Positions 25,206 to 33,626 of a stretch of 64,000 bases of DNA are shown here, one piece after another. Under the pieces are notes generated by a model that saw only the letters and a list, made by a program, of their open reading frames with translations, was not told the origin of the DNA and ran no database searches. The translations under genes and the position numbers were made by a program. This stretch comes from an uncultured Clostridia bacterium (GTDB lineage Bacteria; Bacillota; Clostridia; Oscillospirales; CAG-272): the NCBI GenBank assembly GCA_944381075.1, contig CALWJT010000033.1, positions 88,481 to 152,480 on the forward strand. The letters are read 5' to 3'. How positions within the stretch are numbered: the first letter of the stretch is position 1; every line of letters starts with the position of its first letter.

Positions 25206-25575
25206 AAGGCTGAGCGCATGAATTTTCAGCCCTCTCCAAGGGGGACGGCATCGCCCGCCGTCTTTTGCTCCTGTCAAAGCGAAAACCGGCAAGGCGGCCG
25301 TTTTCATGTCACAGCATGGAAGAATCCGCCTCATATAGCCGACATTGAGCGGCGCTTCCTCATCGAAGCAAAAGCCAAATCGAGCCGCGGTTCCGCACCG
25401 AGCGGCCGTCGCGCACAGATGCGCGGCATCCGCAGGGCAGGGCTTTTCCATAGACTTTCCGGCAGCCTTCCTGTTATATAGAATAAAAGCCTGCTTCTGC
25501 CGTTCCGCGGTCCGATGGATGCCCCCTTTACAGGCATCGGCGGGAGGCCGCAGATCTCCGCCGGCCGCGGCGCCC
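25206..25575. other. Intergenic, 3' untranslated region of sodC
   Basis: About 370 bases between the sodC stop and the next minus-strand terminator. No frame has a ribosome binding site with family-like sequence, and I recognise no RNA gene. It is probably a long 3' untranslated region or decayed DNA. Confidence 0.4.
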
Positions 25576-26076
25576 TTATCTTCTTGCCCTCACAATTTCC
25601 CCGCACGCGATCTTCGCGCCGGAATTGCCCGACGGCTGTGTGAGAAAGTCATCCGGGAAGCCATGAATGATGGCGGTCCGTCCAATGATCTCTTCTGCCG
25701 TGAAGCGGTTTGTCAGAACGGCAGAAAACGCGTTTCCGTCCGCGCCAAGCAAAGGCGTCAGATCGCCTGCGTGATAGGGGTGCGGACAGCCGTACGGATT
25801 GTAATGCGTCCCGACGTCGGCAAAGGGATCGCCTTCATTTCCCGTACAAGAGCTTCCCTCGTGGATATGAAAGGCAAAAATCGGGCTGCCGCAGGCATCA
25901 TAAAAAGTCGGAAGCCCCGTCACCTCCGTCACGACCAAAACGCCGTACGCTGTCTGATAAAAGCGCACCATGCCTTCCACATCAGGATATTGGCCGCTGC
26001 CGTGCAAGGCGGCTACCGCCGTCGGGCGCCCTTTAAACAAGCCTGCAAAGTTCGGTCTCGCGTGATTTTGATACAT
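25576..26076 (-). CDS. sodC: Cu/Zn-type superoxide dismutase without signal peptide
   Basis: A 166-residue Cu/Zn SOD-family protein. All metal ligands can be placed: copper His70, His72, His91 and His138 (in AFHIHEG, GTHYNP and AIIHGF) and zinc His91, His99, His102 and Asp105 (in HYNPYGCPHPYHAGDL). Cys77 and Cys158 can form the usual disulfide, and DDFLTQPSGNSGAKIACG is the standard C-terminal block. The zinc loop is six residues shorter than in the animal enzyme, as in other bacterial short forms. No signal peptide is visible, so the protein is probably cytoplasmic, unlike typical exported SodC. AGGAGGTG precedes the ATG. Activity depends on copper supply. Confidence 0.88.
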   Translation of the reverse strand: MYQNHARPNFAGLFKGRPTAVAALHGSGQYPDVEGMVRFYQTAYGVLVVTEVTGLPTFYDACGSPIFAFHIHEGSSCTGNEGDPFADVGTHYNPYGCPHPYHAGDLTPLLGADGNAFSAVLTNRFTAEEIIGRTAIIHGFPDDFLTQPSGNSGAKIACGEIVRARR

Positions 26077-26376
26077 AAAGCACCTCCTGTAGCATTTTCC
26101 CTTTTATCATATGCGAAATGAGAATTTCTGCATCGAAAAGACTGCCAAACGGCGCATCCCATATTTGCCGGCGGTATCCCCCGCCCGTCCGCGCGTCAAG
26201 TCAAAAGGGTTCCTGAAAACTGCCGAAACCGAAAATTGGGCTTAGGATCCTCCTCATTTCTGTCTATTTAAAAGCCGCACAAAGCTTCAACGAATTTCCA
26301 TATTAGGAAAAATGAAGCCGAATTATTCGCAAATAAAAACGTTTTTCCTTTCTTTTTTCAGATTTTCAAACATATT
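26077..26376. other. Divergent intergenic region
   Basis: The region between the divergent sodC and abrB-like genes. It is AT-rich on the right side, with T-runs near 26341-26360. A TATGAT-like box about 35 bases before the sodC start on the minus strand lacks a good -35. No gene or structured RNA recognised. Confidence 0.4.
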
Positions 26377-26405
26377 GTGACATTTTTTTACATCCATTCT
26401 ATGAT
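26377..26405 (+). promoter_or_regulatory. Promoter of the AbrB-like gene
   Basis: GTGACA (26377-26382) and TATGAT (26400-26405) with a 17-base spacer, 80 bases before the start codon, inside an AT-rich tract. Confidence 0.6.
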
Positions 26406-26484
26406 ATACTGAGGAAGCAAAGCATGACATACGCCGCTGTCGTACCACTGCTTTGAATTCCATAACAAAAGAAAGGGACCAAAC

Positions 26485-26733
26485 ATGATAAGCTACAAGC
26501 GATCCATTGACAAGTTAGGCAGGCTAGTCATTCCGAAAGAGCTCCGAGAACAATACGGCTTCAGCGCAAATACCCCTGTCGAAATCACGCCGGTCATGAG
26601 AAACGTTCTTACCGTAAAGCTGATAAACAACTGTTGTTTATTCTGTAAAGGCGAGGATGACTTGATAGAATTTCACGGCACATTCGTTTGCCGCAGCTGT
26701 ATCCGCCAAATGAAAACCAGACACCGATCCTAA
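26485..26733 (+). CDS. AbrB/SpoVT-family transcriptional regulator with C-terminal zinc knuckle
   Basis: An 82-residue transition-state-type DNA-binding protein. The N-terminal swapped-hairpin beta-barrel is clear: the stretch KRSIDKLGRLVIPKELRE is the AbrB signature. Instead of the AbrB C-terminal multimerisation domain, the tail has a paired-cysteine module CLFC ... CRSC (residues ~54-74) that probably binds zinc, as in several clostridial AbrB-like proteins. AAAGGGACC precedes the ATG. It is a single-gene unit, with promoter and terminator. Targets unknown; such proteins often tune stationary-phase genes. Confidence 0.9.
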   Translation: MISYKRSIDKLGRLVIPKELREQYGFSANTPVEITPVMRNVLTVKLINNCCLFCKGEDDLIEFHGTFVCRSCIRQMKTRHRS

Positions 26734-26743
26734 TCGTTTCCAT

Positions 26744-26772
26744 AAAAAGACGGTCGCGAACCGTCTTTTTTC
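26744..26772 (+). terminator. Terminator of the AbrB-like gene
   Basis: Arms AAAAAGACGGT/ACCGTCTTTTT (26744-26754 and 26760-26770) with a 5-base loop and a T-run. Confidence 0.9.
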
Positions 26773-27044
26773 ATGAAAAATACATCTCGCCGCAGCACGG
26801 GGCGCAGGATCGCTTTTTCTTCGCAGCCTCTTTCTTTTTCCCGCTTTTTATGTTAGGATGGGAAAATAGGAATCTGAAACCTTCCCGCAGCAAAAAAGGC
26901 CGTCCGGTGAGGGCGCGAAAAGCGGCCGCAGGCGGACCGAAGCCATACGCTTTCCCTTTCTTCAAAAATTTTAAAAAATTTTTGTCTCCATGAAATAAAA
27001 CCGTTTTCTGAATCATTATTCTTATGAAAGGCGGTGACACCGCG

Positions 27045-27617
27045 ATGATCCTCAACAAGACGCCGGCAAAGGAATCCGCGCTGCGTCCGGATGCCTCAAG
27101 GCTGGAAGACTGTATCGTCCGAATCGCAGAAAATGACCGCGAGGCCTTTGCCGTGCTGTATGAACAGACCCGCGTATGTATATATGGATTCGCTCTTTCC
27201 ATTCTGAAAAATCCTCATGACGCGGAGGATGTTCTGCACGACTGCTACCTGTCCGTCATCTCTTCTGCCAGAAGCTATCGTTCATGCGGCAAGCCGATGG
27301 CATGGATTCTCACCATCGCCCGCAATCTTTCCTTCATGAAGCTGCGGGAATATCAGCGCAAAGGCGAGCTTCCTGCCGAAGAGCTTGAGGCGCAGCTCTC
27401 TGAAAAGGAATCCATCTCTCCCGATGACAAGCTGATCCTGTCCGAATGTATGTACACGCTTTCCGACGAGGAAAGGCAGATCGTCGTTCTGCATACGGTA
27501 GGCGGCTTCAAGCACCGGGAGATCGCCGGCATCCTGAAGCTGCCGCTGCCCACGGTCCTCTCCAAGCACAGCCGCGCGTTAAAGAAACTGAGATCCAGCA
27601 TAACAAAGGGGGAATAA
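27045..27617 (+). CDS. ECF-like RNA polymerase sigma factor
   Basis: A 190-residue sigma factor with regions 2 and 4 only. Region 2 spans about residues 15-90, with KNPHDAEDVLHDCYLSV and the DNA-melting helix KPMAWILTIARN. Region 4 spans about residues 130-188, with LSDEERQIVVLHTVGGFKHREIA. I prefer the ATG at 27045 because AAAGGCGGTG lies 8 bases before it; an ATG 21 bases upstream has no site. The next gene starts two bases after the stop and encodes its membrane-bound partner, the classical sigma/anti-sigma layout. The target promoter is not visible, though the operon may control itself. Confidence 0.9.
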   Translation: MILNKTPAKESALRPDASRLEDCIVRIAENDREAFAVLYEQTRVCIYGFALSILKNPHDAEDVLHDCYLSVISSARSYRSCGKPMAWILTIARNLSFMKLREYQRKGELPAEELEAQLSEKESISPDDKLILSECMYTLSDEERQIVVLHTVGGFKHREIAGILKLPLPTVLSKHSRALKKLRSSITKGE

Positions 27618-27619
27618 AT

Positions 27620-29098
27620 TTGGAAAACAAGGAACTTCGCGAGAAAATCAAAAGCGCCTTTACAAACGCCGCGCCGAACGATCCGGACGCCGTTCTCTCT
27701 CTCTATGAAAAGAAGAAAGGAAACATTATGATTACAACCGAAACCAGAAAAAGAAACACATGGGTCCGCAAGCTTTCTGCCGTCGCCGCCGTATTCGTCC
27801 TGCTGGCGGCCGGCTGCTTCGGTTTTTTGTATTACAACGGCAACTATGCCGTAGCCTCCACCGTGTCCCTCGACATCAATCCCAGCATTGAGATCCGCGT
27901 CAACCGCAAGGAGCGCGTCCTTGACGTCGTCCCGCTCAACGAGGACGGACGCATCGTGGTCGGCGACATGGATTTCTCCGGCAGCGACCTTGACGTCGCC
28001 GTCAACGCGCTCGTCGGCTCCATGCTGCGGAACGGATATCTAAATGAGCTCTCGAATTCGATCCTCATAAGCGTCGACGGCGGCGATACAGCCAAAAGCA
28101 GCCAGCTCCAGGAAAAGCTGTCCGCCAAAATCAGCAGTCTGCTTGAGACCGACGCCTTCTCCGGCGCGGTGCTGAGCCAGACCGTCACGGCGGATGATGA
28201 GCTCCGCCGTCTCGCACAGACCTACGGCATCACCGTAGGAAAAGCGCAGCTCGTACAGCAGATCATGAACGCATCCCCGCTCTATACATTTGAAGCTCTC
28301 GCCGGACTTTCCATCAATGAACTGAATCTGTTATTAGAAAGCCACAGCACGCCGGAAAATTCCGTAAATTCCGTCGGGACTGCCAGCGACAAGGCTTACA
28401 TCGGTACGGACGCCGCCGCGAACGCCGCGCTCTCTCACGCCGGACTTTCCGCAGACAAGGCCACGATGTTAAAAACGGAGCTCGACTTCGAAGACGGGGT
28501 CATGGTTTATGAGGTAGAATTCGTCGCCGACGGCTATGAATATGAATATGAGATCGACGCCGCGGACGGCACGGTCCGTAAAAGCGAAAGAGAACGGGAC
28601 GACGGCAGGCGGCCGTCCGGACAGAGTCCTTCCTCGTCCGGAGAATACCTCACCGCAGACAAGGCAAAGCAGATCGCCTGCGAGCACGCGGACGTCCCTT
28701 TCGACGGCGTCTGGGACTACAGCATCGATTTCGAGCGGGACGACGGCTGGTCGATCTACGAAATCGAATTCAAGTACGATGGGTATGAATACGACTATGA
28801 AATCAACGCCTTCACGGGAGACATCTTAAAAAGCGAACGGGAATATGACGGCAGCAGCCGTCCCTCCGGCAGCGGGACGGAGGAGGGCGGGATCCTTTCC
28901 GCCGACAAGGCAAAGCAGGCGGCTCTCCAGCATGCCGGTCTTGCGGCAGAGGATGTGCGCGCCGTCTGGGCGGAGCTCGACTACGACGACGGCCGCATGG
29001 TATATGAAGTCGAATTCCGCTCAGGCGGCTATGAGTATGATTACGAAATCGACGCCGCAAGCGGCGCCGTCCTCAAAGCAGAAAAGGAACGCGACTGA
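27620..29098 (+). CDS. Membrane anti-sigma factor with RsgI-like site and three PepSY repeats
   Basis: A 492-residue single-pass membrane protein starting at a TTG two bases after the sigma gene (AAAGGGGGAATAAAT upstream). Residues 1-50 form a cytoplasmic segment that should hold the sigma factor, and 52-72 a membrane helix. Outside, VSLDINPSIEIRV around Asn87-Pro88 matches the RsgI-type domain, where characterised anti-sigma-I factors cut themselves at the Asn-Pro bond. Residues ~262-326, 343-408 and 425-492 are three PepSY-like repeats with recurring YEVEF and YEYDYEID strands, joined by Ser/Gly/Pro linkers. The role is inferred: an extracellular signal, perhaps polysaccharide or cell-wall stress, frees the sigma factor. 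The ligand is unknown. Confidence 0.82.
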   Translation: MENKELREKIKSAFTNAAPNDPDAVLSLYEKKKGNIMITTETRKRNTWVRKLSAVAAVFVLLAAGCFGFLYYNGNYAVASTVSLDINPSIEIRVNRKERVLDVVPLNEDGRIVVGDMDFSGSDLDVAVNALVGSMLRNGYLNELSNSILISVDGGDTAKSSQLQEKLSAKISSLLETDAFSGAVLSQTVTADDELRRLAQTYGITVGKAQLVQQIMNASPLYTFEALAGLSINELNLLLESHSTPENSVNSVGTASDKAYIGTDAAANAALSHAGLSADKATMLKTELDFEDGVMVYEVEFVADGYEYEYEIDAADGTVRKSERERDDGRRPSGQSPSSSGEYLTADKAKQIACEHADVPFDGVWDYSIDFERDDGWSIYEIEFKYDGYEYDYEINAFTGDILKSEREYDGSSRPSGSGTEEGGILSADKAKQAALQHAGLAAEDVRAVWAELDYDDGRMVYEVEFRSGGYEYDYEIDAASGAVLKAEKERD

Positions 29099-29129
29099 CG
29101 GAAGGCTTTCCTTCTGCGCCGGAATATAA

Positions 29130-29165
29130 GAAGCGGGGACCGCAAGAAAAAGCGGTCCCCGCTTC
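29130..29165 (+). terminator. Strong hairpin after the sigma/anti-sigma operon
   Basis: Perfect 14-base GC-rich arms (29130-29143 and 29152-29165) with an 8-base loop. It lacks a T-run, so it may stop polymerase poorly and rather protect the mRNA 3' end. Confidence 0.6.
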
Positions 29166-29236
29166 CGGTCGTTCCACAAAAATATTTTCATTGAAAACAA
29201 AAGCACATCGGTTTTCCGCTTTTTTCGTCATGGCTC

Positions 29237-29265
29237 TTGTATTTCCGCTTTCTCTGCGCTATAAT
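29237..29265 (+). promoter_or_regulatory. Promoter of the asnS operon
   Basis: TTGTAT (29237-29242), a 17-base spacer and TATAAT (29260-29265). The leader to the ATG is only about 50 bases, too short for a T-box element. Confidence 0.75.
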
Positions 29266-29320
29266 GATACTATATCGTTTTATTTTGACCATAATTTTTG
29301 GAACGGAAGGAAGAGCAATC

Positions 29321-30715
29321 ATGAAAAGAACCACCGTAAGGGAGCTTTATGAGTCCGCGCAGGCGTTCGACGGGAAAGACATCACCGTTGCCGGCTGGGT
29401 CCGGACCATGCGTACAAGCAATGCGTTCGGCTTTATCGAGCTTGCGGACGGCAGCGCGTTTCCGAGGCTGCAGATCGTAATGGAGGCGAATACGCTGCCC
29501 AACTACGAGGAGATCGCAAAGCAGAACGTCGGCGCCGCTCTTGTCGCGCGCGGGACGCTCGTGCTGACGCCCGGCGCCAAGCAGCCCTTTGAGCTGAAGG
29601 CAAAGGCCATCGAAGTCGAGGGGGCATCCACGCCCGACTTTCCGCTCCAGAAGAAAAAAACATCGCTGGAATTCCTGCGCACCATCCCGCACCTGAGAGC
29701 GCGGACCAACACCTTTCAGGCGGTGTTCCGCGTGCGCTCGGAAGCGGCGTTCGCCATCCATCAGTTTTTCCATGACAGAGGCTTTGTCTATGTCAATACG
29801 CCCCTCATCACGGTTTCGGACTGCGAGGGGGCGGGAGAGATGTTCCGCGTGACGGCGCTCGATATGGAAAATCTTCCGAAAACGGACGACGGAAAAGTCG
29901 ACTACAGGGAGGACTTCTTCGGCAAGGCTGCAAGCCTTACCGTTTCCGGTCAGCTCAACGGCGAATGCTTCGCGCAGGCTTTTTCCAAAATCTATACGTT
30001 CGGTCCGACCTTCCGCGCCGAGCGCTCCAACACCCAGCGCCATGCCGCAGAATTCTGGATGATCGAGCCGGAGATCGCCTTTTCCGATCTTGCGGACGAC
30101 ATGGACCTTGCCGAGGCAATGACAAAATCCGTCGTCGCGCACGTGATAAAGACCTGTCCAAGCGAGCTCCAGTTCTTCAACCAATTCGTTGACGGCACGC
30201 TTCTCGAACGCCTGCATACGATAGTGGAGAGCGACTTTATCCGCATTTCCTATACGGACGCTGTCAAGATCCTTACAGAAAGCGGCAGGGAATTTGAATA
30301 CAAGCCCTTCTGGGGCTGCGATCTGCAGACAGAGCACGAGCGGTATCTCTGCGAGGAGGTCTTCCGCAAGCCGGTCTTCGTCATGGATTATCCGAAGGAA
30401 ATCAAGGCTTTCTACATGCGGCTCAACGACGACGGGAAAACGGTCGCCGCCGCGGATATGCTGGTCCCCGGCGTCGGGGAGCTCATCGGCGGCAGCCAGC
30501 GCGAGGAGCGTCTTGACATGCTGGAGGCGGCTTACCGGCGCTGCGGGCTTCGCGCCGAGGATTACTGGTGGTATACCGAGCTCAGACGCTACGGCAGCAC
30601 CAAGCATGCGGGCTTCGGGCTCGGCTTTGAGAGACTCATCATGTATATCACGGGGATCTCCAACATCCGCGATGTCGAAGCATTCCCGAGAACAACGGGA
30701 AACGCCGATATTTAA
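29321..30715 (+). CDS. asnS: Asparaginyl-tRNA synthetase
   Basis: Charges tRNA-Asn with asparagine. It has 464 residues, a class IIb synthetase. The N-terminal OB-fold anticodon-binding domain contains [19 protein letters not shown]. In the catalytic core, motif 2 is [25 protein letters not shown] and motif 3 [12 protein letters not shown]. The [16 protein letters not shown] stretch separates AsnRS from AspRS. ATG at 29321 behind GGAAGGAAGAG. It begins a transcript that continues with an aspartate aminotransferase and purB. Confidence 0.97.
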   Translation: MKRTTVRELYESAQAFDGKDITVAGWVRTMRTSNAFGFIELADGSAFPRLQIVMEANTLPNYEEIAKQNVGAALVARGTLVLTPGAKQPFELKAKAIEVEGASTPDFPLQKKKTSLEFLRTIPHLRARTNTFQAVFRVRSEAAFAIHQFFHDRGFVYVNTPLITVSDCEGAGEMFRVTALDMENLPKTDDGKVDYREDFFGKAASLTVSGQLNGECFAQAFSKIYTFGPTFRAERSNTQRHAAEFWMIEPEIAFSDLADDMDLAEAMTKSVVAHVIKTCPSELQFFNQFVDGTLLERLHTIVESDFIRISYTDAVKILTESGREFEYKPFWGCDLQTEHERYLCEEVFRKPVFVMDYPKEIKAFYMRLNDDGKTVAAADMLVPGVGELIGGSQREERLDMLEAAYRRCGLRAEDYWWYTELRRYGSTKHAGFGLGFERLIMYITGISNIRDVEAFPRTTGNADI

Positions 30716-30750
30716 CCATTCTACGAAGATAAAGTGAGGTTCACGCGATC

Positions 30751-32046
30751 GTGTCATGCGAATTTTGTAATCTGCCGCAGGAGGCGCTGCGGGAAGAGCT
30801 CTTGACTCTTGCCCGTCAGTACGGACAAATCCGGGGGATGGGGCTTTCCCTCGATATGTCGAGAGGAAAGCCAAGCCCCGTGCAGCTCGGCTTCTCCGAC
30901 GAAATGCTCCGTGTCATCTCCCGCGGGGACGACTGCTTCACCGAGGAAGGCTTCGATACACGCAACTATGGGCTTGCGGACGGCGTTCCCGAGCTTCGCC
31001 GCATCTTTGCGGCGCTGCTCGGCGTAAACGAGGAGGAGATCCTGCTCGGCGGGAACTCCAGCTTAACCCTGATGTACGACGCGGTCTGCCGCGCCATGCT
31101 CTTCGGCACAGGCGGCGGCGCTTTGCCGTGGAAGGATCAGGGGAACATCAAATTTCTCTGCCCCTCCCCCGGCTATGACCGGCATTTTGCCATTTCCGAG
31201 CGGTTCGGCATCGAAATGATCCCCATCCGCATGACGGGCAAGGGGCCCGACATGGACGAGGTCGAGGCGTATGCGGCCGGCGATAAAAGCGTCAAGGGCA
31301 TGTGGTGCGTGCCGAAATATTCCAATCCGACAGGAGAGACCTACAGTCCCGAAACGGTGCGCCGCATCGCCGCGCTGCGTCCCGCGGCGCCGGACTTCCG
31401 CATTTTCTGGGACATGGCATATGCGCTCCACGACCTCGACGATACGCCGGATGCGCTCGAAAACATCTTCCATCTTGTCCGCGGCACCGCAGGGGAAAAC
31501 ATGGTGCTCGGATTTTTCTCCACCTCAAAAATTACATACGCGGGAGCAGGGGTCGCCGCCATCGTCAGCAGCGCGGAAAATATCCGCCGCGCAAAAGCGG
31601 AAATCGCCTATCAGACCATCTCTCCCGACAAGCTCAATCAGCTGCGGCATGCAAAATATCTGAAAAGCGCGGAGAACGTGCGCGCCATGATGCGCCGGCA
31701 TGCAGAGGTCCTGAAGCCGAAATTCGACGAGGTCGTCCGTATTTTCCAAAAAGAACTGGGAAGCTGCGGCTTTGCCTCTTGGACAGAGCCGCACGGCGGT
31801 TATTTCATCTCGCTCGACGTTCTGCCCGGCACGGCAAAACGGACCGTCGAGCTTTGCGCAGGCGCAGGCGTTACGCTGACGCCCGCAGGCGCTACTTATC
31901 CTTACGGAAAAGATCCGGAGGATAAAAACATCCGCATCGCACCGTCGTATCCGGACATTCCGGAGCTTCGCACGGCAATGGGAATCGTCTGCGCCTGCGC
32001 AAAGCTCGCAGCCGCGGAAAAGCTTACGGGACAAACGGCGGTCTGA
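30751..32046 (+). CDS. Aspartate aminotransferase, subfamily Ic type
   Basis: A 431-residue PLP enzyme of fold type I, related to the MocR-like/Ic aspartate aminotransferases first found in Actinobacteria. The PLP lysine is in FFSTSKITYAGAG, the segment MWCVPKYSNPTGETYS is the substrate-domain motif, and FWDMAYALHDLDD carries the PLP-binding Asp and Tyr. The start is a GTG with a weak GTGAGG site. It lies 36 bases after asnS and 68 bases before purB, which points to aspartate supply (for asparagine, SAICAR and adenylosuccinate). Aspartate as substrate is family-based inference. Confidence 0.82.
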   Translation: MSCEFCNLPQEALREELLTLARQYGQIRGMGLSLDMSRGKPSPVQLGFSDEMLRVISRGDDCFTEEGFDTRNYGLADGVPELRRIFAALLGVNEEEILLGGNSSLTLMYDAVCRAMLFGTGGGALPWKDQGNIKFLCPSPGYDRHFAISERFGIEMIPIRMTGKGPDMDEVEAYAAGDKSVKGMWCVPKYSNPTGETYSPETVRRIAALRPAAPDFRIFWDMAYALHDLDDTPDALENIFHLVRGTAGENMVLGFFSTSKITYAGAGVAAIVSSAENIRRAKAEIAYQTISPDKLNQLRHAKYLKSAENVRAMMRRHAEVLKPKFDEVVRIFQKELGSCGFASWTEPHGGYFISLDVLPGTAKRTVELCAGAGVTLTPAGATYPYGKDPEDKNIRIAPSYPDIPELRTAMGIVCACAKLAAAEKLTGQTAV

Positions 32047-32114
32047 ACGTCCTCTCATCAGAACACGGAACGCCGGCACTGCTTATCCCGAAATAGAAAA
32101 AACGGAGGTCTAAA

Positions 32115-33542
32115 ATGGAACGAAACCGCTATGAAAGCGCCTTTTCGGGACGATATGCAAGTCCCGAGATGCAGTATCTCTTCTCGCAGGATATGAAATT
32201 TTCGACATGGAGGCGTCTGTGGATCTCTCTTGCCAAGGCGGAAAAGGCGATGGGACTCGATATCACGGACGAACAGATCGCCGAGCTCGAGGCCCATAAG
32301 GACGACATCAATTACGCCGCCGCCGAGGAATATGAAAAAAAGCTGCGCCACGACGTGATGGCACACATCCATGCCTACGGCGATCTCTGCCCGCACGCGC
32401 GCGGGATCATCCATCTCGGCGCGACCTCCTGCTATGTCGGCGACAACACCGACATGATCATTATGAAAAAAGCGCTCGCGCTCGTGCGCGAGAAGCTGCT
32501 CGCCGTCATTGAGAATCTGCGGAATTTCGCAGATACCTATAAGGACCTGCCGGCGCTCGCCTATACGCATCTGCAGCCGGCACAGCTCACGACCGTCGGC
32601 AAGCGCGCCTGCCTTTGGCTGTATGAGCTGACCCTTGACCTTCACGATCTCGATTACGTGTCGGACTCCTTAGCGCTGCTGGGGCAAAAGGGCACCACCG
32701 GAACACAGGCGAGCTTCATGGAGCTGTTCGAGGGAGATACGGAGAAGATCGACAAGCTGGAGGCGATGATCGCCGCGGACTTCGGCTTCGACAAGGTGGT
32801 CCCCGTTTCCGGGCAGACCTATTCGCGGAAATTCGACAGCCGTGTCATGAACGTGCTCTCCGGCATCGCGCAGAGCGCCTATAAATTTGCAAACGACATG
32901 CGCATCCTGCAGTCCTTCAAGGAAATGGAAGAGCCTTTTGAAAAAAACCAGATCGGCTCCTCCGCCATGCCCTACAAGCGCAATCCCATGCGCAGCGAAC
33001 GCATCTGCGCGCTTGCACGGTACGTCATCTCGGACTCAATCAATCCCGCCGTCACCGCGTCCACGCAGTGGTTCGAGCGCACGCTCGACGACTCCGCGAA
33101 CAAGCGCATCGCCATGAGCGAAGCTTTCCTTGCGGCCGACGCCATTCTGAATATCTACATTAACGTGACCTCCGGCCTTGTCGTCTACCCAAAGGTCATC
33201 GAGACGCGCGTCATGCGTGAGCTGCCATTCATCGCAAGTGAAAACATCATGATGGACCTCGTCAAGGCCGGCGGCGACCGGCAGGAGATCCATGAAAAGA
33301 TCCGCATCCACTCCATTGCCGCCGGCAAGCGCGTCAAGGAGGAGGGAGGGGAAAACGACATGCTGGAGCGCATCTGCGCCGATCCTTCTCTGAACGTCAC
33401 CATGGAGCAGCTGAAGAAAATCCTTGTGCCCTCCAAATACATCGGACGCTGCGTCGAGCAGGTCGAACGATTCCTTGAAAACGATGTGGATCCGCTGCTC
33501 GCGGACGGCGACCACACCATGAAGGTGGAGCTTTCCGTCTGA
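32115..33542 (+). CDS. purB: Adenylosuccinate lyase
   Basis: Removes fumarate from SAICAR (step 8) and from adenylosuccinate on the way to AMP. It has 475 residues. The signature loop GSSAMPYKRNPMRSE holds the catalytic Ser, TYTHLQPAQLTTVGKR-like segment is AYTHLQPAQLTTVGKRA, and HLGATSCYVGDNTD is the third family block. It is not in the main purine operon but between an aspartate aminotransferase and ddl. It therefore lacks direct control by the ZTP leader. CGGAGG precedes the ATG. Confidence 0.98.
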   Translation: MERNRYESAFSGRYASPEMQYLFSQDMKFSTWRRLWISLAKAEKAMGLDITDEQIAELEAHKDDINYAAAEEYEKKLRHDVMAHIHAYGDLCPHARGIIHLGATSCYVGDNTDMIIMKKALALVREKLLAVIENLRNFADTYKDLPALAYTHLQPAQLTTVGKRACLWLYELTLDLHDLDYVSDSLALLGQKGTTGTQASFMELFEGDTEKIDKLEAMIAADFGFDKVVPVSGQTYSRKFDSRVMNVLSGIAQSAYKFANDMRILQSFKEMEEPFEKNQIGSSAMPYKRNPMRSERICALARYVISDSINPAVTASTQWFERTLDDSANKRIAMSEAFLAADAILNIYINVTSGLVVYPKVIETRVMRELPFIASENIMMDLVKAGGDRQEIHEKIRIHSIAAGKRVKEEGGENDMLERICADPSLNVTMEQLKKILVPSKYIGRCVEQVERFLENDVDPLLADGDHTMKVELSV

Positions 33543-33626
33543 GTGCGAACGGATTTTCAAAGAAACGGCCGTGAACCTTCCCAAAGCCATTACAGCCGCC
33601 GCACGGCGGCAGAACGGAGCCATTCT

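Noticed and set aside
25026-25451. Minus-strand frame of 141 codons between the ABC ATPase and sodC
   Set aside because: Runs through a promoter and a terminator and into the ATPase gene; no family-like sequence.
26771-27202. Minus-strand frame of 143 codons ending in CAPCCGEMYFS
   Set aside because: Overlaps the sigma-factor gene start, and no ribosome binding site or family match is seen.
29270-29320. T-box riboswitch expected before asnS
   Set aside because: Only about 50 bases lie between the promoter and the ATG, so a T-box cannot fit.
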